Shown: positions 16,154-26,520, counted from the first letter of the stretch. The stretch is DNA of 52,591 nt from Planctomycetota bacterium (GCA_017303505.1 JAFLCP010000043.1:1-52591); one strand, 5' to 3'. Numbers and translations: made by a program. The notes: generated from the sequence alone by a model not told the origin.

Positions 16154-19100
16154 ATGGCGAGAATGCTAGTTGCTCTGTTGTCACTCTGTTTTATTGGTAA
16201 CGCAGTCTTTGCATTTGCTGGAGATTGGGAAAGTTATCTAGGCGACCGGGCAAGGACAGGTTATCAATCAACTTCGATTGGTTCCAATCTCCACCTAAGT
16301 TGGACCTACCAATCGTCAGCGAAACCCGAAAAAGCTTGGTCGGGTTCTCGAACAACACCGATCGAAGGGCATGTCATGTTACCGCGTGTAACATTCGACG
16401 CGGCACCCCAGATGCTGTTGGTGAATGGTCGTGTTTATTTTGGCAGTACCGTCGATCATCGGCTGTATTGTCGTGACGAAGCTACAGGTAAAGAACTGTG
16501 GAGTTTCTTCACAGAAGGACCGATTCGACTCGCTCCGACCTACGCATTCGGGAATGTATATTTTGGTTCTGACGATGGCTTTGTTTATTGTCTTGAAGCC
16601 AACACGGGGGATTTAATTTGGAAGTATCGGGTTGGCCCGAAAGATGATCGCTTGTTGGCGCGTGGTGAAATGATCTCACGTTGGCCTGTCAGAACGGGTG
16701 TACTGGTCGATGGCGAAGTTGCCTATTTTGGAGCGGGTGTTTTTCCACATGAAGAAGTTTATCTTTGTGCTGCCAACGCTAAGTCAGGAAAGATCATTTG
16801 GAAGAATGATCGGATAAGCCAAGCCGACGCCGGTAGAAATGATTTGTCGCCCCAAGGCTATCTCTTAGCCAATGACTCGACGCTATTTGTGCCTTCTGGG
16901 CGTTCCTTGCCCGTCGCTGTATCGAAAGCAACAGGCGACATCATATTTCAACGCAAGTATTCCTGGCGTACGGATGCAGGCGGTGTAGTTGGTGGAACAA
17001 AAGCTGTCTTGGGTGACGGTCAGATTTACGCTGGGGGGCCTCATCACTTTCTGGCAATGGATGAAAATACGGGCGAACTTGGCGAAGGCTACATCTCAGG
17101 TAGGCTCATGGTTCTAGCTGATGAGCAAGCCTATCTATTGGACGGCGAAAAGGTTTTCTGTGTTGATCGCAAAGAACACGCACAAGCAAGTAAGCTCAAG
17201 CAGGAGTGGTTTTTGAAGTCCCGCGATTTACGCAAAGAACCTAAGAAGCTCGCGGAAGCTGAGCAGAAAATCGAAGAGTATAAGGGGGTTGGAGTTATTT
17301 GGGAGTATCCCTGCGATTTAGACGGCGCAATGATCGCCACGAGAGACATCGTGATCGTTGGCGGAAAGGATCGAGTTGTTGTTCTGGATCGAAAGACGGG
17401 CGATCTTAAGTGGGAAATGAACGTTCGTGGCAACGCAATGGGCCTCGCAGCTAACGATAACACCTTGATGGTTAGCACTGACGAAGGAGCCATTTATGCT
17501 TTTCGCACCGACAAGGTTGAAAGCGTGGCAAAATGGCCCGATGCGTATTCTGATCCGTTTCCGGCGGATGAGAAAGCCGCTCGCGTCAAGGCATTGGCTG
17601 GAAATATATTGAAGCTTACCGGACAGAACAGCGGCTATTGTTTATTGCTTGGTGCGGATGAGGGGCGACTTGCATCGGAACTGATTCGGCAGAGCCAGCT
17701 CAACGTTTACTGTATTGAGCCCAATCCCGAAAAATGCGAACTGTTGAGGAAACTTTACGAAAAGCAAGGTGTACATGCCACACGTGTGACGGTATTGAAC
17801 TTGCCCTATGAGAATCTGCCGTTATCGAACTACTTTGCTAATCTGATCCTCTGCGAGTCCCAATTGTTGCACGGAACTTGGCCTTGCGAACCGCAAGATG
17901 TCGCACGGTTTCTGAAGCCATGTGGCGGTATGGCTGTGGCTTGGCAAAACACCGGAAACGAGGTCTCAAAGCAAGAGGCAGAGTCTTGGCTCACTTCGCT
18001 CTTTAAACTCAACGAAGGTGAATTGAATCTCAATTCGGAGCTAGGTTTTTTACGACGTGGAAAATTGCCAGGGGCTGGCGAGTGGACACATCAGTACGGA
18101 AATATTGCCAATACATCCATGTCGAATGACCTACGCGTTAAGGATGGCCTGGGCGTGTTGTGGTATGGCGATCCTGGTCCAAGCATGATGATCAATCGTC
18201 ATGAGGCCGCAGGGGCACCTCTTTCAACAAACGGGCGTATGTTTATTCAAGGCACCGACAGCATCATGGCCTACGATGCTTATAACGGGAATTTTCTGTG
18301 GAGCTTTGAAAATCCTGGAGCGATTCGGACCGGTGTTTTCAATAATCGCGAAACTCATAACCTGTGTGCGAATGATGATAAACTTTTCATGGCGATCAAT
18401 AATACTTGCCAAGCTTTGGATGCTGCTACCGGTAAAGTGCTTCACACTTTTGAAACTCCTGCGTCGCCTGATGGAATCGATCGGGCCTGGGCCTATGTTG
18501 CAATTGATGGACGGCAGTTGTTTGGAACCAGCACGATTCGAAAGGAGTTGGAAGAGAAGATGCGCCGCCGGGGGATTACTGTATCGACGCAGACCGACGG
18601 GATTTTTGCGTATGACATCGATTCGAAAGAGATGCAATGGATTTACCGCGGCGACAACATCTTGCACACGACTATCGCAATGAGTGCGCAGCATGTGTTC
18701 TTTATTGAAAGCACTCTCAGCTCGGAAGAACGACAGGAACTTTATTTACGCGATAAAGGTGAGCTTAAAGAGTTGACCGGAGAAGCTGCCGCCAAGGCTG
18801 AAGAGGAAATGAAGCGGCTCGACATGCGAAAGGCTGTCTGCTTAGATCGAGCAACCGGTGTGAAGATATGGGAACAGGCGGTTGATGTAACTGATACCAC
18901 CAACGTTTCGGCGGGAGGTGGTAGCCTTACCGTGATCTACTCGGATGGTTGTCTGTTGCTTTGTGGCGCCAACGCGAATGGTCATTATTGGAAGCAGTTT
19001 CTGTCAGGCGAATTTGAGAAGCGAAAACTCATCGTTCTGGAGGCTGCCACGGGGAAACAGCTTTGGTCCAAGAACGCGAACTACATGAATCGCCCAGCGG

Positions 19101-20050
19101 TGATCGGCGAATATGTCTATGCGGAGCCATGGGCGTTTGAGTTGAAGAGTGGACTGCCAAAGCAGCGACAGCATCCAGTAACGGGCCAAAATGATGATTG
19201 GCGATTTAGTAGGCCAGGACATCATTGTGGAATCATCACGGCTACGCCGAACATGATGTTCTTCCGCTCTGGTTTCATTGGGTACTATGATCTGTATAAA
19301 GACTCCGGTACTCAACACTTTTCGGGACAGCGTCTCGGTTGTTGGATTAACGCTATTCCAGGAAATGGTCTGGTAATGATTCCCGAAGCAAGTGCTGGTT
19401 GTGTGTGCCAATTTTCGATTGCATCTACCGTCGTGATGGAGCCTAAATCGGACAATTCAGCTTGGGGTATTTTGAGTGCGGTTGGTCCGAATACTCCCGT
19501 AAAGCGCTTGGGTATCAACTTGGGAGCGCCAGGCGATAGGCTCGATGATCAACGTCGTGAATGGCTCGGCTTCCCACGCCCGCATTCGGTCGGCAGATTA
19601 GAGTTTACATTTGATATTCAGCCTCGATTGGCACCCGGCGGTAGTTGGGTGAGCAACAACGAGGACAGTGTTGATTTGCCAAAGTCCTTGACACCATGGC
19701 TCTTTTCGTCGGCGGCAGCGCAGCTTGATCATTTTGAAGCCGAGTTACTTGGTCCTGATGATCCCAAGGGGGCGAAATATCGCGTGAAGCTTTACTTCGT
19801 CGATTCGGATCTGGAAACGGTCAAGAATTTGCCCATACAGTGGCAAGGCAGTTCGGTCGAAGGAACCGTTTCCACACTCTCTGCTCCAGATAAGAAAACG
19901 GTTGTCGTGCTTCGAGAATTTGAAGGTATCGAGGTGGATCGAAAACTCGTCTTCGACGCACAGTATGATGAGAAACTCCCTCCCTTGAAAATGGCTGCTA
20001 TCGAGATCATAAGAGAAGATGCAAGCAGTAGTGCTGACGCAGCCGAGTAA
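16154..20050 (+). CDS. Secreted PQQ-type beta-propeller protein with inserted methyltransferase-like domain
   Basis: Very long secreted protein, 1298 residues. I chose ATG 16154 because it gives a clean signal peptide (MARMLVALLSLCFIGNAVFA); the frame is open from a GTG at 16073. Residues about 25-470 are the first set of PQQ-like repeats (GKELWSFFTEGPIRLAP, GDLIWKYRVG). About 475-602 resembles a class I methyltransferase (LLLGADEGRLASELI as motif I, YCIEPNP as motif II, then FLKPCGGMAVAW). Propeller repeats resume after RGKLPGAGEWTHQYGNIANT and run to about 1130, with C1083-x-C1085. The end resembles a malectin-like domain (YRVKLYFVDSD). No enzyme activity can be assigned; it pairs with a paralogue 1.1 kb downstream. 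Confidence 0.85.
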   Translation: MARMLVALLSLCFIGNAVFAFAGDWESYLGDRARTGYQSTSIGSNLHLSWTYQSSAKPEKAWSGSRTTPIEGHVMLPRVTFDAAPQMLLVNGRVYFGSTVDHRLYCRDEATGKELWSFFTEGPIRLAPTYAFGNVYFGSDDGFVYCLEANTGDLIWKYRVGPKDDRLLARGEMISRWPVRTGVLVDGEVAYFGAGVFPHEEVYLCAANAKSGKIIWKNDRISQADAGRNDLSPQGYLLANDSTLFVPSGRSLPVAVSKATGDIIFQRKYSWRTDAGGVVGGTKAVLGDGQIYAGGPHHFLAMDENTGELGEGYISGRLMVLADEQAYLLDGEKVFCVDRKEHAQASKLKQEWFLKSRDLRKEPKKLAEAEQKIEEYKGVGVIWEYPCDLDGAMIATRDIVIVGGKDRVVVLDRKTGDLKWEMNVRGNAMGLAANDNTLMVSTDEGAIYAFRTDKVESVAKWPDAYSDPFPADEKAARVKALAGNILKLTGQNSGYCLLLGADEGRLASELIRQSQLNVYCIEPNPEKCELLRKLYEKQGVHATRVTVLNLPYENLPLSNYFANLILCESQLLHGTWPCEPQDVARFLKPCGGMAVAWQNTGNEVSKQEAESWLTSLFKLNEGELNLNSELGFLRRGKLPGAGEWTHQYGNIANTSMSNDLRVKDGLGVLWYGDPGPSMMINRHEAAGAPLSTNGRMFIQGTDSIMAYDAYNGNFLWSFENPGAIRTGVFNNRETHNLCANDDKLFMAINNTCQALDAATGKVLHTFETPASPDGIDRAWAYVAIDGRQLFGTSTIRKELEEKMRRRGITVSTQTDGIFAYDIDSKEMQWIYRGDNILHTTIAMSAQHVFFIESTLSSEERQELYLRDKGELKELTGEAAAKAEEEMKRLDMRKAVCLDRATGVKIWEQAVDVTDTTNVSAGGGSLTVIYSDGCLLLCGANANGHYWKQFLSGEFEKRKLIVLEAATGKQLWSKNANYMNRPAVIGEYVYAEPWAFELKSGLPKQRQHPVTGQNDDWRFSRPGHHCGIITATPNMMFFRSGFIGYYDLYKDSGTQHFSGQRLGCWINAIPGNGLVMIPEASAGCVCQFSIASTVVMEPKSDNSAWGILSAVGPNTPVKRLGINLGAPGDRLDDQRREWLGFPRPHSVGRLEFTFDIQPRLAPGGSWVSNNEDSVDLPKSLTPWLFSSAAAQLDHFEAELLGPDDPKGAKYRVKLYFVDSDLETVKNLPIQWQGSSVEGTVSTLSAPDKKTVVVLREFEGIEVDRKLVFDAQYDEKLPPLKMAAIEIIREDASSSADAAE

Positions 20051-20095
20051 TAAGCTTTTTCGGAAAATCTCTAGCCTCAGTGGTTGGACTGTAAT

Positions 20096-21085
20096 ATGAG
20101 TTCATGTTTACGCGTGCTGAGACAGCGATGGATGGTAATTTCGGTAACGCTCGTTTTTTGCGCGAGCGCTGCAGTGCTTTGCGCCTGTCAGGTACCCGTA
20201 TTCCGGTATGCACTGGAACGTTGGAGTCCTGAACCGTATCCCGTTGTGATTATCTCGCCTGCGTCATTGAATGATGCGGAGAAGCAAGCCTTGGTCGGGA
20301 ACGATAGCAGCTCGCTTGGGACTCTGCTGGAGATCGACTGGAAGAAAGCGGATGACTCATTGTCGCCAGAACTTCTCAAGCTTTGGAAAAGTTCGGCTGC
20401 GGATCGTAGTGTGGTTGTGGCTTATTACCCCGAGAAATCCGACCTGAGAGGGACCATAGCTTATTCTGCACCTTTGCAGGCGGATACGTTGTCAACACTG
20501 GTCACGTCGCCAGTTCGAACAGAAATAGCATCCAGATTATCGAAGGGGGAATCGGCTGTGTGGGTGCTGCTCGAATCCGGAGATAAAGTCAAAGATCAGA
20601 ATGCTTTTCAGGCTATCGAATCACAATTGGCCTTGGATGAAGAGTGGCTTAAGCTTCCATCCGCCGAAGAAATGGAAATCAAGCCCGAGATCTTAGAAAA
20701 AGTGAAGATCAAGTTGCGCGTCGATTTCTCGGTACTGAGTCTAAATCGCAATGACCCACAAGAGAAGTTTCTTGTCGAGTGTTTATTAAACAGCGAGCCC
20801 GATTTAAGGGACTTTAACGAGCCCATTGCGTTTCCCGTTTTTGGTCGAGGCTTAGTACTCTATGCTTTGGTAGGCAAAGGCATCAATGGCGACACAATAC
20901 GAGCTGCTTCGAAGTTTATCTGCGGGCCATGTTCGTGCCAAGTTAAGGAACAGAACCCAGGGTTCGATTTGTTGTTGCATCACCCTTGGGATCAAAACGT
21001 TGGCGATGTTTTCATCAGTCAACCCATTCCCGGTACGGGAGCCCAGCCCAAGTTGCTGAAGATACCTCCTGGACGCAAGAAGTGA
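20096..21085 (+). CDS. Membrane-anchored hypothetical protein with CGPCSC motif
   Basis: I do not recognise a named family. The ATG at 20096 gives 329 residues; a TTG at 20084 is possible. A hydrophobic segment at about 16-33 (ISVTLVFCASAAVLCAC) is a signal anchor or an atypical lipobox. The mature part begins ALERWSPEPYPVVII. Near the C-terminus, residues 276-281 are CGPCSC, a cysteine cluster that could bind metal or take part in redox chemistry, followed by FDLLLHHPWDQ. It lies 45 bp after the first propeller gene and 51 bp before the second, so one transcript is likely, and the proteins probably meet at the cell surface or periplasm. Confidence 0.8.
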   Translation: MSSCLRVLRQRWMVISVTLVFCASAAVLCACQVPVFRYALERWSPEPYPVVIISPASLNDAEKQALVGNDSSSLGTLLEIDWKKADDSLSPELLKLWKSSAADRSVVVAYYPEKSDLRGTIAYSAPLQADTLSTLVTSPVRTEIASRLSKGESAVWVLLESGDKVKDQNAFQAIESQLALDEEWLKLPSAEEMEIKPEILEKVKIKLRVDFSVLSLNRNDPQEKFLVECLLNSEPDLRDFNEPIAFPVFGRGLVLYALVGKGINGDTIRAASKFICGPCSCQVKEQNPGFDLLLHHPWDQNVGDVFISQPIPGTGAQPKLLKIPPGRKK

Positions 21086-21136
21086 TTTGTGATGGTGTTT
21101 GACAAATCACACGTAATGAATTGGTTCGAGGTTCGA

Positions 21137-24100
21137 ATGAAGAAGCGATTCAAGAGTTTGTTGAGCTTGATAATTGTGAACTTTGCAGTCGTCTGCTGTT
21201 TAGGTTCTGAAGACTGGCCGCAATGGCGATATGATACCAGTCGCTCTAATGCGTCCGATAACACATTGCCCGCTGGATATTCCGTCCTCTGGGAGAAGAG
21301 GTTCACCCCGCGTGTGCAGGCCTGGGATGATCCTCTCAACTTGGATCTCATGACGTTCGATAAGCAGTTCGAACCGATCGTGGTCGACGGAAAAATATTC
21401 ATCGCCTTCAACAATGAATCCAAATTGATGGCGTTTGATCTTCAAAGCGGTGAAGAACTCTGGACCTTCTTTGCAGAAGGGCCGATTCGCTTTGCTCCAG
21501 TGGGTTGGAATCAAAAGTTATTTGTCGTCAGTGACGATGGATATATTTATTCGCTGGATGCAGCGGATGGACGTTTGCTGTGGAAGTACTCCCCTGCTCC
21601 GAATTCACAAAAAGTGATTGGCAATCGGCGTGTCATTTCCGCTTGGCCCGCTCGAGGCGGTCCTACCGTTCGCGACAATACGGTTTACTTTGCCAGTAGC
21701 ATTTGGCCCTTTATGGGGACTTTTGTTTGCGCTCTCGATGCTGAAACTGGCAGCGTGAAGTGGATCAATGACAGCACAGGTTCGCAATACATCAAGCAGC
21801 CGCACAGTGCCCCTGCGTTCGCTGGAGTCGCACCACAAGGGTTTCTAGTCACAACTGACAAATATCTTGTCGTGCCTGGTGGACGCAGCGTGCCAGCTGT
21901 TTTTGATCGGGCAACAGGGGAGTTGAAATATTTTGAAATCAATGCGGGTGGTAAGGGAACTGGCGGAGCCTTCGTGGCTGCAGATCAAAAACACTTTTAT
22001 GTGCATACTCGGCTTAAGGGGACTCGGGCATTTGACTTGGACACTGGCCTCAAGACAGCCTTTGTCCCGAACGAGCCCGTCATCACTGAAAAGCTAATCT
22101 ACTCTGCAGAACAGGTTGGCGAACGAAAAGTGATACGCATCTATCCAGCCAACTTGGCGGTTGACACGGAGCGAGAAGTACTAGCAGAAATTGAAGCGGA
22201 TGGAACGCAAGACTTGCTGCTGGTCAAGGACCATCTCGTCGCTGCTGGGCTTCATTCCATACAGATCATCCATTTGCAACCGAATGACGCGGGATTAGCA
22301 GTTAAAGGTAGCGTGGTTCAGGCCATTCCTTCACGGTATCCGATTAACCGCGTTGTCGTAGCCAACCAAACTTTGATTGTTGTGGATGAATTGGGAGGAA
22401 TCACCGCATTTGGAACAGTTGCTGCGAGCAAACAAGCGACAACAGCGGTCGAAGAAATGACCATTTCCGATTTGACCTCAGAGCGAATTAGTCCCGCACC
22501 ACTCAATGAGCGACAGAATCTATATCGGCTGTTGAGTCAATGCGATGCTCAAGGCTATGCCTATTGGTTTGGAGATTGCAGTCAGGAGCAATTGGCGGCT
22601 ATTTGTGAGGTGACACCTTTTGAGCAATGGTCTATCGTGCTGTCACCAACCGCTGACATAGGCAAGCTGCGTAATTGCGTGGAGCAACATCAAAGTGGAA
22701 GTAAGGTTTCCTTGTTTCAAGCAAATGCTCATGAGTTTCGTGGGCCGCAATATACGGGAAACTTGGTCGTTGTGACCGAAAGTTTGTTTAAAGATGGTAA
22801 GCCTGATGTTCTTCGCTCGATCTATCCAACCGTTCGACCTTATGGCGGGGCGATGATGATCTTGGCGAAGGACAACATCGACGCATTAGCGACGTCCATT
22901 CGATCTTTGAACTTAGAACAGGCCGAAATTCAGCAGGCCGAATTTGGGGTGATCATCTATCGACAAGGAAAGTTGCCGGGTGCAGCAGATTGGACGCATC
23001 AATACGGCGATATAGCCAACTCGATTAAGTCCAACGACAGTCGAGTGAAACTACCGTTAGGAGTTTTGTGGTTTGGCGCCAGCAGTAATCTTGACGTGCT
23101 TCCGCGTCACGGTCATGGTCCACCAGAACAAGTTGTCGGTGGTCGATTATTTATCGAGGGCATGAATAGCCTAAGCGCCCGCGATGTTTATACGGGCCGA
23201 GTTCTCTGGAAGCGGAACTTCGATGATCTCGGTACATACGATGTGTACTATGATGCGACGTACGAAGATACGCCGCTTGATCCTAAATACAACCAAGTCC
23301 ATATCCCCGGAGCAAACGGACGCGGCACGAATTATGTGGTGACTGAAGAGCGAATTTATCTGGTCGTTGGGGATACGTGTAAGATGATTGATCCACAATC
23401 GGGCAATGATCTCAGCGAAATTCGTTTGCCGCCGAATTCTAATGGTGATACTTCAGAATGGGGCTTCATCGGAGTTTATGACGATGTATTGATCGGCGGT
23501 ATCGGCTTCGCAAAGTACCGAGATCGACATGGACTGGAGTTCGAGGCTGATAAGGAACTAAAAGCTTCTAAAGCGGGGTTCGGGGCAAAGAGTTTGGATC
23601 GAGCAGCGAGTCTGGGGCTTGTCGGTTTCAATCGCTTTACCGGCGAATTGTTGTGGCGCGTCGATGCAAAACATAGTTTTTGGCACAACGGAATTGTGGC
23701 TGGCGATGGAAAAATCTTCTGTTTAGATAAGAATCCACAACGTATTGAAGATGCAATGAAACGTCGTGGTTTAGACTTGCCCACCACATATCGAATTGTG
23801 GCTTTGGATCACCGAACGGGTTCGCCTATTTGGGAGATCAACGACAAAGTTTTCGGTACCTGGCTTGGGTATTCTGAGAAACACAAGATGCTGTTGCAAG
23901 CTGGAGCTGCTGCAAGCGATCGACTCGCAGACGAAGTGGGCCAAGGAATGGCCGTTTACGACGCCACTACCGGCAAAGTTGTATGGCAAAAAGAGAGCCT
24001 GAAATACTCCGGTCCTTGTGTGTTGCATAATGACTTGGTCATCACCAATACCAATTCATATTCCGAATCCGCAGGTGCATTCCATATTGCGACCGGCGAA

Positions 24101-25024
24101 CAGAAAATGACGAAGAATCCACTCACGGGTCAGTTTGAGCCATGGAAGATGACCCGCGCCTATGGATGCAATAGTATCATAGCTAGTGAGAATCTGCTGA
24201 CATTCCGGTCAGGAGCTGCAGGCTACTACGATCTGAACAGTGACTCGGGCACTGGCAATTTCGGCGGATTCCGTTCAGGCTGTACGGCAAATCTGGTTGT
24301 AGCGAATGGCGTTCTTAACGCTCCAGATTATACACGAACATGTAGTTGCTCTTACCAAAATCAAACTTCGTTAGCGCTGGTCCATATTCCTGACGTCGAG
24401 TTGTGGAGTGTGCATCCCGATGTTAACGCGAAGCTTGATGTTCGAAAGGTAGAGGTACTGGCGATTAATCTGGGTGCGCCAGGAGATCGGCGTTCGGCTG
24501 ATGGTGATCTGTGGATTGAGTATCCACACGAATCGGGTGAAGCAGCACCATTTTCCATTGAATTCAACGCAGAAGCAAAAATGTACCGGCATCATTCTTC
24601 GCGTTACATAGACTCCGATCAACCGTGGCTCATATCCTCAGGATTTGAGGGCGTGAAGGACATGAAGCTTCTGTTGAATGCACCTAGCAGCGCCTCTGAC
24701 AAAGTTCAACCGGAGAAGGAAATAAACGCAGCAACCTCCATTGTTGTGCCTGAGGTCATTCCTGAAACGCACCGATATGATGTCGAGTTGATTTTTGCAT
24801 TGCCAGATTCGGAATCGCATCTTGATAGTGTGTTCGATGTCTCGATCGAGGGGGGCGATCAAGTCGAGCATGTCGAGCTAAAAGCTAAAGAAGGATTGAC
24901 GACTGTCATGCAGCGTTCTTTGTTTCGAAATGTTGCAGTCCGAGATGCACTCAACATCCATTTCAAAGTATTCGAAGGAACGTCATTTGTGAGTGGAATT
25001 CGTTTGCGAAAGCTCAAAGAGTAG
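21137..25024 (+). CDS. Secreted PQQ-type beta-propeller protein, paralogue with degenerate inserted domain
   Basis: Paralogue of the protein at 16154, 1295 residues. ATG 21137 is preferred over GTG 21089: GAGG lies 6 bases upstream and it yields a signal peptide (MKKRFKSLLSLIIVNFAVVC). The same order is seen: propeller repeats (EELWTFFAEGPIRFAP, GRLLWKYSPAP), an inserted Rossmann-like block at about 448-581, then GKLPGAADWTHQYGDIANS and more repeats, C1069-x-C1071, and a malectin-like end (YDVELIFALPDSE, FDVSIEG). In the insert the glycine-rich motif I is replaced (AYWFGDCSQEQLAAI), so SAM binding may be lost. It ends 31 bp from a convergent gene. Confidence 0.85.
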   Translation: MKKRFKSLLSLIIVNFAVVCCLGSEDWPQWRYDTSRSNASDNTLPAGYSVLWEKRFTPRVQAWDDPLNLDLMTFDKQFEPIVVDGKIFIAFNNESKLMAFDLQSGEELWTFFAEGPIRFAPVGWNQKLFVVSDDGYIYSLDAADGRLLWKYSPAPNSQKVIGNRRVISAWPARGGPTVRDNTVYFASSIWPFMGTFVCALDAETGSVKWINDSTGSQYIKQPHSAPAFAGVAPQGFLVTTDKYLVVPGGRSVPAVFDRATGELKYFEINAGGKGTGGAFVAADQKHFYVHTRLKGTRAFDLDTGLKTAFVPNEPVITEKLIYSAEQVGERKVIRIYPANLAVDTEREVLAEIEADGTQDLLLVKDHLVAAGLHSIQIIHLQPNDAGLAVKGSVVQAIPSRYPINRVVVANQTLIVVDELGGITAFGTVAASKQATTAVEEMTISDLTSERISPAPLNERQNLYRLLSQCDAQGYAYWFGDCSQEQLAAICEVTPFEQWSIVLSPTADIGKLRNCVEQHQSGSKVSLFQANAHEFRGPQYTGNLVVVTESLFKDGKPDVLRSIYPTVRPYGGAMMILAKDNIDALATSIRSLNLEQAEIQQAEFGVIIYRQGKLPGAADWTHQYGDIANSIKSNDSRVKLPLGVLWFGASSNLDVLPRHGHGPPEQVVGGRLFIEGMNSLSARDVYTGRVLWKRNFDDLGTYDVYYDATYEDTPLDPKYNQVHIPGANGRGTNYVVTEERIYLVVGDTCKMIDPQSGNDLSEIRLPPNSNGDTSEWGFIGVYDDVLIGGIGFAKYRDRHGLEFEADKELKASKAGFGAKSLDRAASLGLVGFNRFTGELLWRVDAKHSFWHNGIVAGDGKIFCLDKNPQRIEDAMKRRGLDLPTTYRIVALDHRTGSPIWEINDKVFGTWLGYSEKHKMLLQAGAAASDRLADEVGQGMAVYDATTGKVVWQKESLKYSGPCVLHNDLVITNTNSYSESAGAFHIATGEQKMTKNPLTGQFEPWKMTRAYGCNSIIASENLLTFRSGAAGYYDLNSDSGTGNFGGFRSGCTANLVVANGVLNAPDYTRTCSCSYQNQTSLALVHIPDVELWSVHPDVNAKLDVRKVEVLAINLGAPGDRRSADGDLWIEYPHESGEAAPFSIEFNAEAKMYRHHSSRYIDSDQPWLISSGFEGVKDMKLLLNAPSSASDKVQPEKEINAATSIVVPEVIPETHRYDVELIFALPDSESHLDSVFDVSIEGGDQVEHVELKAKEGLTTVMQRSLFRNVAVRDALNIHFKVFEGTSFVSGIRLRKLKE

Positions 25025-25055
25025 CGAAGCTAAGCGAACGGAATTTCTGTAGGCA

Positions 25056-26201
25056 TCAGTACTTGGGGAGGCTTGGGTCGATTTGGTCGATCCAAGCCAA
25101 GATGCCACCCTCCAAGTTGCATACTTGCTCGAATCCATGATCGCAAAGCAACTTGGCGGCTGTCGCCGATCGGCCACCCGATTTGCAATGCACGACGATC
25201 ATTGCTGTTTTGGGTAGTTGCACTAGGTGCTCTTTCAACTTTGATAGTGGAATTAGTTTTCCGCCAAGATTGCAGGTTAGGAATTCGAACTCTTCGCGAA
25301 CGTCGATAAGGATATGGGGCGTTTGATTTTCACGAAGTTCCCGATATTCATGAATCGACAACTTGAGAGGCATTGAGATTGTGACTGGTACAAGGGTCTC
25401 GCACGTATTCACGTAGTTCTCGTCTCGCAATGTGGTGATCGAGGGCTGGTCACCGCATACGGAACACTGAGGATTTCGACGAATCTTTAGTTCGCGAAAT
25501 TTCATTTTCCAGGCGTCCACGCATAGCAGGCGACCTTGAAGCGTATCGTTTGCGTTTAGTAAAACCTTGATCGCTTCGGTGGCTTGAATCATCCCTATCA
25601 AGCCTGGTAACACTCCTATGACTCCTGCTTCGCCACAACTTGGAATCAAGCCGCTGGGAGGAGGTGTAGGAAAGATACATCGATAGCAAGGCCCACCTTT
25701 ATAATTCAGAACGGTTGCCTGGCCTTCGAATCGCAGAATCGAGCCATATATATTCGGTTTTTGTTGCATCACTGCGATATCGTTTACAAGATAACGCGTG
25801 GCAAAATTGTCTGTTCCATCGATAATCACATCGTATGGGGCCGCTAAACTCTCCGCATTGCTGATATCGAAACGAACCGGATAACACTCAACCTTGACAT
25901 GCGGATTTAGATCTCGAATCGTTGCTGCTGCAGAATCGACCTTGAGTTGTTCCGCGTTGGTGGTTGAGTGAATGATCTGTCGCTGCAAATTCGAAAGGTC
26001 AACTCGATCGGGATCAACTAGACCAAGACGACCTATTCCTGCGGCAGCCAAATACATCGCTAGAGGCGATCCGAGCCCTCCCAGACCGATTAGCAAAACC
26101 GCACTTTCCTTGAGTCGTAATTGACCCGCTATTCCAATTTCGGGAAGCATGAGATGGCGTGAATAGCGAACTTGCTCAGAGACGCTGAGGTTTTGAGTCA
26201 T
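25056..26201 (-). CDS. E1-like adenylyltransferase with rhodanese domain (MoeB/MOCS3 type)
   Basis: Activates the C-terminal glycine of a ubiquitin-fold sulfur carrier by adenylation and can add sulfur through its rhodanese domain. In 381 residues: nucleotide loop GLGGLGS (39-45), arginine finger NLQRQ (71-75), DGTDN (128-132), zinc cysteines C172, C175, C246 and C249, and C189 in SCGEAGV at the place of the MoeB conserved cysteine. The rhodanese domain (about 282-375) has its active-site C339 in VVHCKSGGRS. All key residues are present. It starts 2 bp after the carrier gene's stop codon, so it is very likely its partner. Molybdopterin, thiamine or tRNA thiolation are all possible destinations. 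Confidence 0.93.
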   Translation of the reverse strand: MTQNLSVSEQVRYSRHLMLPEIGIAGQLRLKESAVLLIGLGGLGSPLAMYLAAAGIGRLGLVDPDRVDLSNLQRQIIHSTTNAEQLKVDSAAATIRDLNPHVKVECYPVRFDISNAESLAAPYDVIIDGTDNFATRYLVNDIAVMQQKPNIYGSILRFEGQATVLNYKGGPCYRCIFPTPPPSGLIPSCGEAGVIGVLPGLIGMIQATEAIKVLLNANDTLQGRLLCVDAWKMKFRELKIRRNPQCSVCGDQPSITTLRDENYVNTCETLVPVTISMPLKLSIHEYRELRENQTPHILIDVREEFEFLTCNLGGKLIPLSKLKEHLVQLPKTAMIVVHCKSGGRSATAAKLLCDHGFEQVCNLEGGILAWIDQIDPSLPKY

Positions 26202-26203
26202 AA

Positions 26204-26506
26204 CTAGCCTCCTGCTAAGGCAGGTACAATCAAGAGTTCATCGCGGTCTCGGATGGGAGTACCCGTTGAGAAGTCCACTAGCTGTTCATCGTTGTGGAAA
26301 ATGGAGATGTAGGAACGCGGCCTAAACGTCTCTACGTCAAAATGCTCCGCAATACCTGGATAAAGTGTGATGAGTTGTTTTACTGCTTCTTGATAACTCG
26401 GGTTCTGTACTGCGATCGCTACCTCGCTATTGCCGTCCGACGCCGTTCGAAGCATAGCAGGGATAATCCAAACAACTCGAATGGTACGTTCTGTATCTGT
26501 CATCAT
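26204..26506 (-). CDS. Ubiquitin-fold sulfur carrier (MoaD/ThiS/CysO-like)
   Basis: Small beta-grasp protein, 100 residues, ending in LAGG: the C-terminal Gly-Gly is what E1-like enzymes adenylate and convert to thiocarboxylate. Visible family features are the VRI-like first strand (IRVVWIIPAML), YPGIAEHF, and DRDELLIVPALAGG. I prefer the ATG at 26506 or the adjacent one at 26503, as GGGAA lies 4 to 7 bases upstream; an upstream in-frame start at 26539 would overlap the previous gene. It is flanked on both sides by E1-like genes (15-bp gap before, 2-bp after). Confidence 0.88.
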   Translation of the reverse strand: MMTDTERTIRVVWIIPAMLRTASDGNSEVAIAVQNPSYQEAVKQLITLYPGIAEHFDVETFRPRSYISIFHNDEQLVDFSTGTPIRDRDELLIVPALAGG

Positions 26507-26520
26507 GTCTTTCCCGATCG

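Noticed and set aside
17580..17960. Assembly chimera explaining the methyltransferase-like insert
   Set aside because: The frame is unbroken and the paralogue at 21137 has the insert in the same place.
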